Shown: positions 1 to 12,370, counted from the stretch's first letter. The stretch: DNA of 64,000 nt from Stenotrophomonas maltophilia (GCA_009912235.1 WNDS01000003.1:62001-126000), one strand, 5' to 3'. Numbers and translations: made by a program. Notes: a model not told the origin generated them from the sequence alone.

Positions 1-44
1 GGAATGGTGGCCTGGCGGGCCATTTCGGGGGCTTGTTCAGACAT
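1..44 (-). CDS. Partial CDS, 5' end only; probable RluD pseudouridine synthase
   Basis: An ATG at 44 on the minus strand opens a frame of 14 codons (MSEQAPEMARQATI) that runs off the left edge of the window. Nothing in these residues is diagnostic. The identification rests on context: the 23S rRNA pseudouridine synthase gene rluD is divergent from bamD in many gammaproteobacteria, including E. coli, and the short polar N-terminal extension fits RluD proteins. Treat it as a positional inference. Confidence 0.4.
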   Translation of the reverse strand, partial: MSEQAPEMARQATI

Positions 45-157
45 ATCTGGGATGTGAAACGAAAATTTAGGGGGTCCGGCCGTCGGTTTCAGTCGCTGGA
101 CAGGCCACTAGGCTATCATCGACCCTTCGTATTCCAGCCGCGTCCCGCCTCGACCTC

Positions 158-1042
158 ATGATCCGACGCTCCGCCCTGCTCTCTGCGCCCGTCCGCCTCA
201 CCGCCCTGTTGCTGGTGTTGGTCATTGCCGCTACCGGCTGCCACCGCGGCGCCAAGGCCGACCGCCCCGACGAAGGAGTCCCTGCGGAACAGCTGTACGA
301 CAAGAGCCACAAGCTCATGCAAGGTGGCAACTGGAGCGGTGCTGAAGCCAGCTTCCGCCGCCTGATTGCCCAGTACCCGTACGGCCCGTACACCGAGCAG
401 GCGATGATTGAGACCGCCTACGCCCAGTACAAGGCCGGCAAGCACGATGACGCGGTGTCCAGCATCGACCGCTTCATCCGCACCTACCCGACGCACCGCA
501 ACATCGCGTACATGTACTACCTGCGCGGCCTGTCCAACGGCAACCGCAATACGGTTTTCCTGCGTCGCGTATGGTCGCTGGACCCCAGCCGCCGTGATTT
601 GTCCACGCCGCACCAGGCGTATTCGGACTTCAACATCGTGGTGGACCGCTACCCGAACAGCCGCTACGCCGCCGATGCGCGCCAGCGCATGATCGAGCTG
701 CGTGACGTGTTCGCCCAGTACGAACTGGACAACTCGCTGTACTACCTGCGCCGCGACGCCTGGGTGTCGGCTGCCGGCCGTGCCAACTACCTGCTGGAAA
801 CCTACCCGCAGAGCACCTACCAGTACGACGCGGTGGCGGTGCTGGCCGAAGCCTATACCCACCTGGGCAACAAGACCCTGGCCGACGATGCCCGCCGCGT
901 GCTCAAGCTGAACAAGCCCGACCACCCGTGGCTGGCCGGCAAGTGGCCGAAGTACCCCTGGGCGATCCGCAAGCTGAACCCGTTCGCCGGCGAGAAGTCG
1001 GCCAGCACGGGCGAACGCAACGCACGCCTGGAACGCAAGTAA
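158..1042 (+). CDS. bamD: Outer membrane assembly lipoprotein BamD
   Basis: BamD is the essential lipoprotein of the BAM complex that folds beta-barrel proteins into the outer membrane. The 294-residue product starts with a basic n-region, a hydrophobic core and a lipobox ATGC with the lipidated Cys at residue 28. The rest is TPR-type helical hairpins; visible family features are the LYDKSHKLMQGGNW start of the first repeat, the QYPYGPYTEQA turn and the YYLRGL segment. It is somewhat longer than the 245-residue E. coli protein because of a C-terminal tail. It stands alone, is divergent from a probable rluD, and ends at a strong terminator directly after the stop, so it is probably monocistronic. 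Confidence 0.95.
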   Translation: MIRRSALLSAPVRLTALLLVLVIAATGCHRGAKADRPDEGVPAEQLYDKSHKLMQGGNWSGAEASFRRLIAQYPYGPYTEQAMIETAYAQYKAGKHDDAVSSIDRFIRTYPTHRNIAYMYYLRGLSNGNRNTVFLRRVWSLDPSRRDLSTPHQAYSDFNIVVDRYPNSRYAADARQRMIELRDVFAQYELDNSLYYLRRDAWVSAAGRANYLLETYPQSTYQYDAVAVLAEAYTHLGNKTLADDARRVLKLNKPDHPWLAGKWPKYPWAIRKLNPFAGEKSASTGERNARLERK

Positions 1043-1043
1043 G

Positions 1044-1071
1044 AAAAAGGCCCCGCAAGGGGCCTTTTTTT
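1044..1071 (+). terminator. Rho-independent terminator of bamD
   Basis: GGCCCC-GCAA-GGGGCC hairpin flanked by A5 on the left and T7 on the right, two bases after the bamD stop codon. The A run also makes it usable from the opposite strand. Confidence 0.9.
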
Positions 1072-1215
1072 GCCTCGGCCATGCCCCTGGGCGTACCGCC
1101 CACGGACGTAGGAAGGATTGCAAAGCCTCGCCAGTGCGACCACGTTCGCAGCGGTGCCGGTGCCCGGCCACGCAGACTGCGGCACACAGGCCATCCCGGC
1201 CGTCGAGGAATCCAC

Positions 1216-2417
1216 ATGCCCTTCCTGCCCTGGCCTTTTCCTGCCCGTCCGGCCCTGCTGGCCGCTTCCCTGCTGGCCCTCGGAGGTGCGGCCAACGCCG
1301 CCCAGCCGGGTGACCTGATCTCTGCCACGCCCCTGCAGGCGCACTGGGTGCCATCGCAGGCCGCACAGACCTACCGCCTGCTGTACCGCACCCCGAACCA
1401 CCACGGCACGCTGGAACAGGGCACCGGCCCGCTCTACCTGCCGCACGGCCCTGCCCCTGCCGGCGGCTGGCCGGTGGTGTCCTGGGCCCACGGCACCCAG
1501 GGCGTCGCCGATCATTGCGCGCCCTCGGTGTCCGGCCCGTCCCAGCCTGAACGCGACGGCCGCTTCCTCGATCAGTTCCTCACCCGTGGCTACGCCGTGG
1601 CGGCAGTGGATTATCAGGGCCTGGGCGGCCCCGGCTCCCATGCCTACCTGCACGTGCGCACGGCCGCAGACAGTTCGCTGGACCTGCTGACCGCCAGCCA
1701 CCGGTTCCTGCCGAACGGGCAGCTGTCGCCACGCTGGGTGGCCGTGGGCTTTCGCAGGGCGCAGCAGCGGCGCTGGTGGCCGGGCACAAGGCCCGGCCCA
1801 ACGGCGGCCCCGCCCTGGATTACCGCGGCAGCTTCACCAGTGGTACGCCCACCGCGGTCGAACTGACCGCACTGGTGATGAAGCCGGACAACAAAAAGGC
1901 CGACCCGGGCGCCCTCAACGCCTATCACGCCTATCTGCTCGATGGCCTGCTGCAGGTCGCGCCACAGATCGATGCGGTACTCAGCCCGGCCGGCCGCGCG
2001 CGCATCGCGCAGGCGCGCCAGCTGTGCCTGGGGCCACTGGCAGATGCGCTGGAAGGCGCCAACACCGGGGACATGTTCACCGCGCCGCTGCCCCAGGTGC
2101 CCGGCATCTGGGCGCTGCTGCATGACTACCTCGGCGTGCCCCGCACGGGCTTCAGCCAACCGCTGATGCTGGCGCACGGCAAATACGACCGCGACGTGCC
2201 CTATCTGACCACCCTGCTGTATGCCGCCGGGCTGGCCGTGCGCGGTGAGCCGGTGATGTTCCGCCATTACCCGGTTGACCATCGGGGCACGCTGGATGCC
2301 GCGACCGCCGATGGCGTGCGCTTCGTGCAGGCGCGCCTGGAGGGGAGCAACAGCGCCGGTATCGACGCTCTGGACGAAGCCACCCGCATCGAGCAGCTGC
2401 TGGAACAGGCCCGGTAG
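1216..2417 (+). pseudogene. Secreted lipase/esterase (alpha/beta hydrolase), frameshifted at the nucleophile motif
   Basis: The ATG at 1216 follows a GAGGAA ribosome binding site and encodes a Sec signal peptide (LLAASLLALGGAANAA). The protein resembles secretory lipases of the LIP type: a VVSWAHGTQG oxyanion-loop region, AVDYQGLGG, then the nucleophile elbow. At 1750-1752 the run TTT is one base short. Restoring one T gives GFSQGAAAALVAGHK, a classical GxSxG serine elbow, and joins the first frame to the second, which continues to the stop at 2417. The second half carries the acid (HGKYDRDVPY) and histidine (HYPVDHRGTLD) segments. As read, translation stops near 1866 and no active enzyme is made. 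A homopolymer sequencing error is the alternative. Confidence 0.8.
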
Positions 2418-2498
2418 GTCCGGGCCCCACATCGGACGGCGGCATCGTGGGGCGGCCAGCCGGCCGTCCCGCGCCGCCGCCATCCCCCACCGCTGGGA

Positions 2499-4133
2499 TC
2501 AGGCCGTATAGCCGTTGCTGATCGGGTAACGGCGCTCGCGGCCGAAGGCGCGGCGTGAGACCTTCGGCCCCGGCGCGGCCTGGTGCCGCTTCCACTCGCT
2601 GATGCGCACCAGGCGCAGCACGCGGTCCACCACGGCCGCATCGTAGCCGGCGGCCACGATCTCCGCGCGCGACTGTTCCTGGTCCACGTAGCGGTACAGG
2701 ATGCCGTCCAGCACATCGTAGGCCGGCAGCGAATCCTGGTCGGTCTGATTCTCGCGCAGTTCGGCCGAGGGCCGGCGGCTGATCACCGCCGGCGGAATCA
2801 CCGGCGCACCGCCCACAGTATTGCGCCACTTGGCCAGGCCGAACACCTCGGTCTTGTACAGGTCCTTCAGCGGCGCGCAGCCACCGCACATGTCGCCGTA
2901 GATGGTGGCGTAACCCACCGCGTATTCGCTCTTGTTGCCGGTGGTCAGCAGCAGGCCGCCGAACTTGTTGGCCAGCGCCATCAGGATCACGCCGCGGCTG
3001 CGCGACTGCAGGTTCTCTTCGGTGATGTCCGGCGTGGTGCCCTCGAACATCGGCGCCAGCGCGTCCATCAGGCCCTTGAACGCCGGCTCGATCGACACCC
3101 CTTCCAGCTTCACGCCCAGCGCCTGGCATTGCTCGACCGCCAGATCGTTGGACAGGCCGGCGGTGTAGCGCGAGGGCAGGCGAACAGCGGTCACGTTGTC
3201 CGCGCCCAGCGCGTCCACCGCCATGGCCAGCACGATGGCCGAGTCGATACCGCCGGACAGGCCCAGCCAGACCTTCTGGAAGCCGTTCTTGCGGCAGTAA
3301 TCCTGGATGCCGCGGGTCACCGCGCGCCAGGCCAGCGCGTCCATGCTTTCATCGCCGTCGTCCATCCACACATGCGGCATGAAGCGGCGCTGCGCACCGT
3401 CGTACTCCACCACCAACCACTGGTCGACGAAGGCGGCGGCCGCCGGGTGCACCGTGCCGTCGCCATCAGCCACCACCGATGCACCGTCGAACACCAGCGC
3501 ATCCTGCCCGCCCACCACATTGAGGTAGGCGATGGCCGCACCGCTCTCGCGCGTGCGCGCGGCCAGCACGGCATCGCGCTGGGCGTGCTTGCCACGCTCG
3601 TAAGGCGACGCATTGGGCACCACCACCAGCTCGGCACCGGCGCGCACGGTATCGGCCAGCGGTTCGGCAAACCACAGGTCCTCGCAGATCAGCAGGCCCA
3701 CGGGAATGCCGTTGACGTCGAACACGCAGCTGCCGCCGTCCGGGTCCACGTCGAAGTAGCGGCGTTCGTCGAACACCGCGTAGTTGGGCAGTTCGCGCTT
3801 GCGGTAGGTGCGCTCGACCAGGCCATCGCGCAGCACGCTGGCGGCGTTGTAGACCACCGCCCCGGCCGCCTGCGGCCAGCCGACCACGGCGGTGATGCCG
3901 GTGCAGGCCGCGGCGATCTGCTGCAGGGCCTGTTCGCAGTCGCGCAGGAAGCCGGGGCGCAGCAGCAGGTCCTCCGGCGGGTAGCCGCTTACCGCCAGTT
4001 CGGGAAACATGACCAGCTCGGCGCCGAATTCGTCGCGCGCCTGGCCGATCATGCCGACGATGCGCTCGGTATTGCCGGCCACATCGCCGACCGGGAAATC
4101 AAACTGCGCCATCGCGATGCGGATCGAAGCCAT
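2499..4133 (-). CDS. nadE: Glutamine-dependent NAD+ synthetase
   Basis: Catalyses the last step of NAD synthesis, amidating deaminated NAD with ammonia from glutamine. The 544-residue protein has an N-terminal nitrilase-type glutaminase domain with Glu (PELAVSGYPPEDLL, about residue 45), Lys (RKRELPNYAVF, about 112) and Cys (LLICEDLWF, about 150). The C-terminal synthetase domain has the PP-loop GLSGGIDSAI near residue 290 and the conserved YGDMCGGCAPLKDLYKTEVF. The frame is open 21 codons further upstream, but the start MASIRIAMAQFDFP at 4133 matches the family N-terminus. It is downstream of sucCD but separated by a terminator and REPs, so it is probably transcribed on its own. Confidence 0.95.
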   Translation of the reverse strand: MASIRIAMAQFDFPVGDVAGNTERIVGMIGQARDEFGAELVMFPELAVSGYPPEDLLLRPGFLRDCEQALQQIAAACTGITAVVGWPQAAGAVVYNAASVLRDGLVERTYRKRELPNYAVFDERRYFDVDPDGGSCVFDVNGIPVGLLICEDLWFAEPLADTVRAGAELVVVPNASPYERGKHAQRDAVLAARTRESGAAIAYLNVVGGQDALVFDGASVVADGDGTVHPAAAAFVDQWLVVEYDGAQRRFMPHVWMDDGDESMDALAWRAVTRGIQDYCRKNGFQKVWLGLSGGIDSAIVLAMAVDALGADNVTAVRLPSRYTAGLSNDLAVEQCQALGVKLEGVSIEPAFKGLMDALAPMFEGTTPDITEENLQSRSRGVILMALANKFGGLLLTTGNKSEYAVGYATIYGDMCGGCAPLKDLYKTEVFGLAKWRNTVGGAPVIPPAVISRRPSAELRENQTDQDSLPAYDVLDGILYRYVDQEQSRAEIVAAGYDAAVVDRVLRLVRISEWKRHQAAPGPKVSRRAFGRERRYPISNGYTA

Positions 4134-4184
4134 GAAGGTCCAGCCGGTAGTTGCACTGGCCATAGTGTAACGCCGCGCCAAGCG

Positions 4185-4249
4185 CTCGCCGGGCATGGCC
4201 CGGCGCTACAAGGCTGACGATTCTGGTCGCGCCGCGCCATGCCCGGCGG
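4185..4249. repeat. Pair of REP palindromes (GCCGGGC-AT-GGCCCGGC type)
   Basis: CGCCGGGCATGGCCCGGCGCTAC followed in inverse orientation by GCGCCATGCCCGGCGG about 25 bp later. This is the same element seen at 23148, 29141, 30794, 35951 and 43449. Confidence 0.75.
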
Positions 4250-4258
4250 AGGCCAGAC

Positions 4259-4290
4259 GCAGAAAAGCCGCCCGGGGGCGGCTTTTCTGT
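4259..4290 (-). terminator. Terminator of sucCD
   Basis: AGAAAAGCCGCCC / GGGCGGCTTTTCT stem-loop followed on the minus strand by a T-rich tract. It lies about 57 bases after the sucD stop and has A/T tracts on both sides. Confidence 0.85.
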
Positions 4291-4296
4291 TTCAAG

Positions 4297-4320
4297 CAGC
4301 CGGCCAACGGCCGGCTCTAC
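4297..4320. repeat. REP palindrome, GTAG type
   Basis: GCAGCCGGCCAACGGCCGGCTCTAC, reverse complement GTAGAGCCGGCCGTTGGCCGGCTGC; the GTAG head plus GCCGGCC-GTT-GGCCGGC stem is the classic Stenotrophomonas GTAG element. Confidence 0.75.
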
Positions 4321-4347
4321 CGAATCGTCTGCCGGAGGCAGTCGATC

Positions 4348-5223
4348 TTATTTCACCAGCTTGGCGATGGCAGCGCCCAGGTCGCCCGGCGAACGCACGG
4401 TGACGACGCCAGCGGCTTCCATGGCGGCGAACTTGCCTTCCGCCGTGCCCTTGCCGCCCGAGGCGATCGCACCGGCGTGGCCCATGCGCTTGCCGGCCGG
4501 AGCCGAGGCACCGGCGATGAAACCGACGACCGGCTTCTTCACGAACTGCTTGATGTACTCGGCGCCGGCTTCTTCAGCGTCACCGCCGATTTCGCCGACC
4601 ATGATGATGCCTTCGGTCTGCGGGTCTTCGTTGAACAGCTTCAGGCAGTCAACGAAATTCAGGCCGTTGATCGGGTCACCGCCGATGCCGATGCAGGTGG
4701 ACTGGCCCAGGCCGACTTCGGTGGTCTGCTTGACCGCTTCATAGGTCAGGGTGCCCGAACGCGACACGATGCCGATCTTGCCCGGCTTGTGGATGTGGCC
4801 CGGCATGATGCCGATCTTGCACTCACCCGGGGTGATGACGCCCGGGCAGTTCGGCCCGATCAGCACGGTGTCCGGATGCGAACGGGTCAGCACGTTCTTC
4901 ACGCGCAGCATGTCCAGCACCGGGATGCCTTCGGTGATGCAGACGATGACCGTGATGCCGGCAGCCGCAGCTTCCAGGATCGCGTCAGCCGCGTACGGCG
5001 GCGGCACGTAGATGACCGAAGCGTTGGCGCCGGTACTCTGCACGGCGTCGGCAACGGTGTTGAAGACCGGCAGGTCGATATGGGTGGTGCCACCCTTGCC
5101 CGGGGTCACGCCGCCGACAACCTGGGTGCCGTACTCGATCATCTGAGTGGCGTGGAAGGTGCCCTGCTGGCCGGTGAAGCCCTGCACGATCACCTTGGTG
5201 TTCTTGTTGATCAAAACAGACAT
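4348..5223 (-). CDS. sucD: Succinate--CoA ligase, alpha subunit
   Basis: TCA-cycle enzyme converting succinyl-CoA to succinate with formation of ATP or GTP, in complex with SucC. The 291-residue protein has the N-terminal CoA-binding Rossmann domain ([16 protein letters not shown], near residue 15) and the ligase domain with [20 protein letters not shown] and the active-site histidine loop [16 protein letters not shown] near residue 245, where the phosphohistidine forms. It follows sucC after 21 bases in the same direction and ends before a strong terminator, so sucCD form a two-gene operon not joined to sucAB. Confidence 0.97.
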   Translation of the reverse strand: MSVLINKNTKVIVQGFTGQQGTFHATQMIEYGTQVVGGVTPGKGGTTHIDLPVFNTVADAVQSTGANASVIYVPPPYAADAILEAAAAGITVIVCITEGIPVLDMLRVKNVLTRSHPDTVLIGPNCPGVITPGECKIGIMPGHIHKPGKIGIVSRSGTLTYEAVKQTTEVGLGQSTCIGIGGDPINGLNFVDCLKLFNEDPQTEGIIMVGEIGGDAEEAGAEYIKQFVKKPVVGFIAGASAPAGKRMGHAGAIASGGKGTAEGKFAAMEAAGVVTVRSPGDLGAAIAKLVK

Positions 5224-5244
5224 TGGAATTCCTTGGTGTCGGTA

Positions 5245-6414
<1,170 letters not shown>

Positions 6415-6792
6415 GCGTCACCGTGGGAATAGGAACGACCGCACGCAATTCCTCGGAGACCCCGGGCGGGGGCACCGGCTCGGACCGCGGCGGGCCCACT
6501 ATTGTGGCTGACCCAGCGCCGGGGCGCAAAGAAGTCAGTTCGAAGACGGCCGGCCCGGGCGCTTTCCGGCGGTATTTCAGGCAGTTGCGCCGGCGGCCGG
6601 CCCCGGCGAGCGGCACCGGGCCGTGGCAGGCGCGCATCCGGAGGCCGGCTGCATCCCCCGCCGCGTCCCCCGCCGGTCATCCAGCGTGCCTATACTGCGG
6701 GGCCGGCGCCGCAGGGGGGCGTACCGCCGTCAGACCTGCCAGCCAGCCCGGCTGGGCTTTTGACCACAGGCAGCCAGAAGGGGAGTTCCGGC
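6415..6792. other. Divergent sucC / pilS intergenic region (378 bases)
   Basis: Contains no convincing gene. It is very GC-rich, and the promoters of sucC (minus) and pilS (plus) must lie here. The best -10-like hexamer for pilS is TATACT at 6691-6696, about 97 bases upstream of the GTG start; I could not assign a convincing -35 to it. Confidence 0.5.
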
Positions 6793-8406
6793 GTGTCACC
6801 CAGTGCTTCACTCATCGACCGCATCGAGTCGATTCCGCGGCGCGAGCTGTATTTCTTCGCGCTGTACCGCGTGCTGATGGCCTCGGTCATCGCCGCGCTG
6901 CTGTTCAGTCCGTTGTCGTCGATGGTCGGCGCCCCGGACCACCCGCTGCTGGCGCACTGGGTTGGTGGCGGCTATCTGGTGGTGTCCCTGCTGCTGCTGG
7001 CCGTGGGCCGCAGCGAATACTGGCTGCGCCCGATCGTGCTGGGCGGCGTGGCGCTGGACATCATCGCCGCCTCGATGCTTTCCCATGCCCTGCCCGGGGC
7101 CAGCGCCGGCATCTCGATGTCGCTGCTGTTCAACATCGCCGCCGCCGCCACCCTGCTGCCGCTGACCTTCGGCATGGGCCTGGCGCTGGCCGCCAGCCTG
7201 GCCACGGCCATCGAATACGGCTGGAAGGTGACCGAGGGCGGCGACCCCACCCGCACGCTGGCCGAGCTGGCCATGTTCACCACCAGCTACCTGGCGGTGG
7301 CCTACATCAGCTACCAGGTGCCCAACCGCGCCCGGCGCAACCAGCAGCTGGCCAACCAGCGCGGGGATGAAGTGGCCAACCTGTTCCAGATCAACGAACT
7401 GATCATCCGCCGCATGCGCACCGGCGTGCTGGTGGTGGACGGCGACAACCGCATCACGCTGGCCAACGAAGCCGGTGCCAGCCTGCTGGGCGACAACGAC
7501 GATGCCGCCGCCAGCGGGCGCCTGGACCTGTCGGCCATTGCGCCCGAGCTGGCCCGCCGCGTGCAGCGTTGGCGCAATGGCTGGGGGCAGGAAGAGCTGC
7601 CGCTGCAGCTGGCCCCCGACCAGCCCGAAGTGCAGCCGCGCTTTGCCCGCCTGCTGGCCGGCAGCGACCTGGTGCTGGTGTTCCTGGACGATTCCAGCGT
7701 GGTCTCGCGCCGCGCCGAATCGCTCACCCTCTCGGCGATGGGGCGCTTCTCGGCCAGCCTGGCGCATGAGATCCGCAACCCGCTGGCGGCGATCAACTAC
7801 GCCGTGCAGCTGCTGGAGGAAGGCACCGGCTTCAACGAAAGCGACCGCCGCCTGCTGCAGATCATCCGCCAGCAGTGCCAGCGCACCAACGGCATCGTGG
7901 AAAGCGTGCTGGGCCTGGCCCGGCGTGAGCGCGCCATTCCCGAGAACGTGGACCTGGCCGCATTCGTGCGCCGCTTCCTGGTGGAGTACAAGCAGACGCT
8001 CACGCTGGAAACCGACAGCCTGGAGCCGATCATCAGCGAAACCACGGTGTCGGCGCAGGTCGATCCGCGCCACCTGCACCAGATGCTGACCGTGCTGGTG
8101 CACAACGCGCTGAAGTACGGCCGCGTCGGTGAGCAGCCTGCGCGCATCCGCCTGCGCGTGGCGCGCCACGAGCGCAGCGCAGTGATCGATGTGATGGACC
8201 GTGGCCCCGGCATTCCCGAAGCCGTGGCCGCGCAGCTGTTCCGCCCGTTCTTCACCACCTCCGAGCACGGCACCGGCCTGGGCCTGTACATCGCCCGCGA
8301 ACTCTGCCGCGCCAACCAGTCACGGCTGGACTACATTCCGGTGCCCGCCGGTGGCTCCTGCTTCCGCCTGGTGCTGCCCGGCCCCCACACCCTGATGCCG
8401 CAATGA
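6793..8406 (+). CDS. pilS: Type IV pilus sensor histidine kinase PilS
   Basis: Membrane sensor that phosphorylates PilR to control pilin transcription. The chosen GTG at 6793 is preceded by AGGGGAG at suitable spacing and gives 537 residues, the usual PilS size; the upstream extension of the frame is shadow coding. The N-terminal 180 residues hold six hydrophobic segments (FALYRVLMASVIAALLF onward), followed by a PAS-like region (MRTGVLVVDGDNRITLANEAG) and a HisKA box with phospho-acceptor His in SLAHEIRNPLAAINYA. The HATPase domain has N (VLVHNALKYG), G1 (DRGPGIPE) and G2 (GTGLGLYIA) boxes. It is followed after 61 bases by pilR. Confidence 0.93.
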   Translation: MSPSASLIDRIESIPRRELYFFALYRVLMASVIAALLFSPLSSMVGAPDHPLLAHWVGGGYLVVSLLLLAVGRSEYWLRPIVLGGVALDIIAASMLSHALPGASAGISMSLLFNIAAAATLLPLTFGMGLALAASLATAIEYGWKVTEGGDPTRTLAELAMFTTSYLAVAYISYQVPNRARRNQQLANQRGDEVANLFQINELIIRRMRTGVLVVDGDNRITLANEAGASLLGDNDDAAASGRLDLSAIAPELARRVQRWRNGWGQEELPLQLAPDQPEVQPRFARLLAGSDLVLVFLDDSSVVSRRAESLTLSAMGRFSASLAHEIRNPLAAINYAVQLLEEGTGFNESDRRLLQIIRQQCQRTNGIVESVLGLARRERAIPENVDLAAFVRRFLVEYKQTLTLETDSLEPIISETTVSAQVDPRHLHQMLTVLVHNALKYGRVGEQPARIRLRVARHERSAVIDVMDRGPGIPEAVAAQLFRPFFTTSEHGTGLGLYIARELCRANQSRLDYIPVPAGGSCFRLVLPGPHTLMPQ

Positions 8407-8467
8407 CCTGCATGCATCGGCATCAAACATTTGTCGCTTCGTGCTCCCTCGGCTATCTTTCCCGACC

Positions 8468-9841
8468 ATGAACGAAACCCGCAGCGCACTGATCGTCGAC
8501 GACGAGCGCGACATCCGCGAACTGCTGGTGCTGACCCTGGGCCGCATGGGCCTGCGCATCAACACCGCCGCCAACCTCGCCGAAGCGCGCGAGCTACTGG
8601 CCAGCAACCCCTACGACCTGTGCATCACCGACATGCGCCTGCCCGATGGCAACGGCATCGAACTGGTCAGCGAGATCGCACAGCATTTCCCGCACACACC
8701 GGTGGCGATGATCACCGCCTTCGGCAGCATGGACCTGGCAGTGGAGGCGCTGAAGGCCGGTGCGTTCGATTTCGTCAGCAAGCCGGTGGACATCGCCGTG
8801 CTGCGCGGGCTGGTCAAGCATGCGCTGGAACTCAACAGCGCCGAACGCCGCGTCGCCGCCCCCACCACCGAAGAGGGCGGGCGTCTGCTGGGCGACTCGG
8901 CCGCCATGGCACAGCTGCGCGGCACCATCACCAAGGTCGCGCGCAGCCAGGCACCGGTCTACATCCTCGGCGAATCCGGCGTGGGCAAGGAGCTGGTGGC
9001 ACGCACCATCCACGCCCAGGGCTCGCGTGCCAACGGGCCGTTCATTCCGGTCAACTGCGGCGCCATTCCCGGCGAGCTGATGGAGAGCGAGTTCTTCGGC
9101 CACCGCAAGGGCAGCTTCAGCGGCGCCCACGCCGACAAGCCCGGCCTGTTCCAGGCCGCCCATGGCGGCACCCTGTTCCTGGACGAAGTGGCCGAGCTGC
9201 CGCTGCAGATGCAGGTGAAGCTGCTGCGCGCCATCCAGGAAAAAATGGTCCGCGCCGTGGGCGCCGCGCAGGAGGAACCGGTGGATGTGCGCATCCTGTC
9301 GGCCACCCACCGCGACCTGGCCGACCTGGTCGAGGACGGGCGCTTCCGCCACGACCGCTACTACCGCATCAACGTCATCGAACTGAAGGTGCCCCCGCTG
9401 CGCGAGCGCCGCCAGGACCTGCCCGAGCTGGCCGCCGCCACCCTGGTGCGGCTGGCGCGCAGCCATGGCCGGCCGACGCCGCTGCTGGCGCCCTCCGCGC
9501 TGGAAGCGCTGGGCCAGTACGCCTTCCCCGGCAACGTGCGCGAACTGGAGAACATCCTGGAACGTGCGCTGGCGCTGGCCGAGGAAGACTGCATCGGCGC
9601 CGACGATCTGCGCCTGCCGCAGCATGCGCCACGCGCCCCCGGCGCCGCGGCCCGCCCCGAGGCGGTGGTCGACCTGCCCGCTGCCGGTGCCGCCCTGCCC
9701 TCCTACATCGAGCAGATGGAGTGCACCGCGATCCAGCGCGCGCTGGAAGAGAACCGCTGGAACAAGACGCGCGCCGCCGCGCAGCTGGGCATCACTTTCC
9801 GTGCGCTGCGCTACAAGCTTAAGAAGCTGGGCATGGAGTGA
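8468..9841 (+). CDS. pilR: Type IV pilus sigma-54-dependent response regulator PilR
   Basis: NtrC-type activator of pilA. The 457-residue protein has a receiver domain (LIVDDERDIREL; phospho-acceptor Asp55 in CITDMRLPDG), a central AAA+ domain with Walker A GESGVGKE and Walker B GGTLFLDEVAE, and the sigma-54 contact loop in the form GSFSGA (a GAFTGA variant). A Fis-type helix-turn-helix lies at the C terminus (RAAAQLGITFRALRYKLKKL). The ATG at 8468 is preferred over an upstream ATG at 8441 because the receiver domain begins immediately after it. A matching sigma-54 promoter is present upstream of pilA at 12909-12923. Confidence 0.95.
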   Translation: MNETRSALIVDDERDIRELLVLTLGRMGLRINTAANLAEARELLASNPYDLCITDMRLPDGNGIELVSEIAQHFPHTPVAMITAFGSMDLAVEALKAGAFDFVSKPVDIAVLRGLVKHALELNSAERRVAAPTTEEGGRLLGDSAAMAQLRGTITKVARSQAPVYILGESGVGKELVARTIHAQGSRANGPFIPVNCGAIPGELMESEFFGHRKGSFSGAHADKPGLFQAAHGGTLFLDEVAELPLQMQVKLLRAIQEKMVRAVGAAQEEPVDVRILSATHRDLADLVEDGRFRHDRYYRINVIELKVPPLRERRQDLPELAAATLVRLARSHGRPTPLLAPSALEALGQYAFPGNVRELENILERALALAEEDCIGADDLRLPQHAPRAPGAAARPEAVVDLPAAGAALPSYIEQMECTAIQRALEENRWNKTRAAAQLGITFRALRYKLKKLGME

Positions 9842-9846
9842 GGCCC

Positions 9847-9946
9847 GGGGTCGGACCCTTTTTTTCCGCAGGAAAAGGCTCTGACCCCATGCAGGATTCG
9901 CTTGACTGGGGTCAGATCCCTTTCCCAGGGAAAGGGATCTGACCTC
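9847..9946. repeat. Two tandem GGGGTC...GACCCC palindromes
   Basis: Two imperfect palindromes of about 40 bp (9847-9888 and 9908-9946) between the convergent ends of pilR and pilB. Each begins GGGGTC(A/G)GA and ends (C/T)TGACC(C/T)C around a CCTTT/AAAGG stem. Position between convergent genes suggests a bidirectional terminator role. Same family at 20843, 26907, 33482, 36528 and 43570. Confidence 0.7.
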
Positions 9947-9975
9947 GCCGGGCTGACCCCGCCGGGCTGGCCGCA

Positions 9976-11660
<1,685 letters not shown>

Positions 11661-11883
11661 GCAGGTCCTCGGTCCAGAAGCAGGCAACGCCCGGTACCGG
11701 TCCACGGCACCTCGGCGCAGGGGCAGCCGGACCGGCCGCAGGCCATGGCCCGCAGCGGTCGCTGTTCCTTCAGCAGACCTGCTCCTGCGCGGCATCCACA
11801 ACGCGGCAGGACGATCCTGACTCCCCCGGGTATGATAGCCCTGTCAACGTGCCGCCGGCATCCTCCGGTGGCACGCGTTCAGA

Positions 11884-12291
11884 TCAACAGCCGGTGGGCA
11901 GGTAGCGCGCCTCGAACGGTGTGCCATCGCAGAACCATCTGCCGTCGACGGTACGGCGCAGGACCAGATCCTCGCCGGCAACCGCCACCCCACCGATGAG
12001 CGTGCAACTGATGCTGGCAGCCCCGCTGGGTGCAAGTGCTGCAGAGACTGCCGAGCAGCGTGGAGATGTTGCCAGGCCGATGTAGGCGGCATTGACGAGT
12101 GTACTGTTCCGGCCGTCCTGCACCACCGCTTCGATTGTCGTTTTGCCCGGTCGTACTTCAGCCAGCGCTGCCGTTAGCTGCGCTTTGGCTACGTAACCCT
12201 GATAGACAGGCAGGGCAACGGCTACGAGAACAGCGATGATGGCGACCACGATCATCAATTCGATGAGACTGAACCCATTGTTCCTGTACAC
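11884..12291 (-). CDS. Type IV pilin, second copy (PilA paralogue)
   Basis: Class IVa prepilin-like protein. After a short leader comes [23 protein letters not shown] with Glu at +5, cleaved and methylated by PilD. The chosen start is GTG at 12291, giving a six-residue leader VYRNNG behind a G-rich AGGGGGG ribosome binding site; an ATG at 12330 is in frame but would make an 18-residue leader and lies close to the pilA terminator. The segment YVAKAQLTAALAEVRPGKT is nearly shared with pilA next door, so the two are tandem duplicates. Four cysteines (PRCSA, ISCTL, WFCDG, terminal TGC) match the positions of those in PilA. Confidence 0.85.
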   Translation of the reverse strand: MYRNNGFSLIELMIVVAIIAVLVAVALPVYQGYVAKAQLTAALAEVRPGKTTIEAVVQDGRNSTLVNAAYIGLATSPRCSAVSAALAPSGAASISCTLIGGVAVAGEDLVLRRTVDGRWFCDGTPFEARYLPTGC

Positions 12292-12339
12292 AACTCCCCC
12301 CTGATCGCGAACGTAAACAATCGTCCCCACGATTGCGGA

Positions 12340-12370
12340 TAAGAAAGAAGCCTCGCATTCGCGAGGCTTC
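12340..12370 (-). terminator. Terminator between pilA and the second pilin gene
   Basis: Perfect 10-bp stem GAAGCCTCGC-ATTC-GCGAGGCTTC (12347-12370) followed on the minus strand by TTTCTT. It lies 26 bases after the pilA stop, so the downstream pilin either has its own promoter or depends on read-through. Confidence 0.85.

Noticed and set aside
2583-4217. A 544-codon frame antisense to nadE
   Set aside because: Product is His/Ala/Arg-rich without domains; nadE on the other strand has a full set of catalytic motifs.
11842-11847. TTGACA on the minus strand as a pilB promoter -35
   Set aside because: No acceptable -10 hexamer at 16-18 bases; not reported as a promoter.
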